From Avidehalobacter sp964569265 (GTDB taxonomy: Bacteria > Bacillota > Dehalobacteriia > UBA4068 > UBA4997): a DNA stretch of 12,873 nucleotides. The stretch spans positions 1-12,873 of the forward strand of contig CAZMTO010000036.1 of NCBI GenBank assembly GCA_964569265.1, read 5' to 3'. Below are positions 12,832-12,873 of the stretch, piece after piece. Positions within the stretch are counted from its first letter, which is position 1, and the number at the start of each line of letters is the position of its first letter. The position numbers and the translations under genes were made by a program. The notes below the pieces were generated by a model. It had not been told where the DNA came from, did no database searches, and was given only the letters and a program-made list of their open reading frames with translations.

Positions 12832-12873
12832 GATTTAGGTGAGTACGGCTGCGCAGGCACCCATACGGGCACA

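Larger units (their letters stand above)
12528..12873. repeat. Repeat-filled region upstream of murB
   Basis: 346 nt with no credible gene up to the window edge. The murB leader (12528-12620) is AT-rich; TTGGCA on the minus strand (12602-12597) could be a -35 box, but no good -10 follows. Then come a solo right arm of the palindromic repeat (12624-12658), a small CAC-TAAA-GTG hairpin (12671-12680), the GC-rich block (12686-12726) and a 40-nt tandem repeat (12752-12831). Positions 12832-12873 are unexplained and might be a decayed third unit or another repeat. Confidence 0.75.

Noticed and set aside
12570..12842. 90-codon plus-strand frame upstream of murB
   Set aside because: It is a translation of the intergenic repeats, with no ribosome site and no recognisable protein features.

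Overview
The window carries one continuous block of ten genes, all on the minus strand. Read 5'->3' on that strand the order is murB, murA, ftsQ/divIB, ftsZ, an unrecognised envelope protein, rel (ppGpp synthetase/hydrolase), dtd, a metallo-beta-lactamase-fold hydrolase, hisS and aspS. Strong Shine-Dalgarno sites, a bifunctional RSH enzyme, a type-II-like MurB and the rel-dtd-hydrolase-hisS-aspS order fit a member of the Bacillota. The division/cell-wall block and the AspRS signature would suit the Negativicutes, but that finer placement is a guess. No tRNA, rRNA, CRISPR, prophage or transposase gene is visible.

Layout on the plus-strand coordinates: 1-120 holds a consensus-like minus-strand promoter that fires off the left edge of the window. 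A strong intrinsic terminator (133-166) closes aspS. aspS (178-1980) has its own extended -10 promoter in the gap after hisS. hisS and the hydrolase gene are 20 nt apart. Positions 4024-4420 are about 400 nt of non-coding repeat mosaic. dtd and rel overlap by 4 nt. The unrecognised gene (7161-7988) has its own promoter, whose -35 box abuts the ftsZ terminator. ftsZ (8094-9206) is separated from ftsQ by 251 nt with no ftsA. ftsQ, murA and murB are tightly packed and look like one transcript. Positions 12528-12873 are again non-coding repeats.

Biologically the right half makes peptidoglycan precursor (MurA and MurB, the first two committed steps) and begins the divisome (FtsQ, FtsZ). The left half covers stringent response, D-aminoacyl-tRNA proofreading, two tRNA synthetases and a thioester-hydrolase-like enzyme.

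The most unusual material is in the two repeat-filled gaps. They share several blocks that are partly colinear. The left gap contains a 120-nt imperfect palindrome, exactly centred, whose end supplies the stop codon of dtd. Nothing in the window encodes a mobilising protein, so these look like non-autonomous intergenic repeats, probably many-copy in the genome; this cannot be tested from one window.
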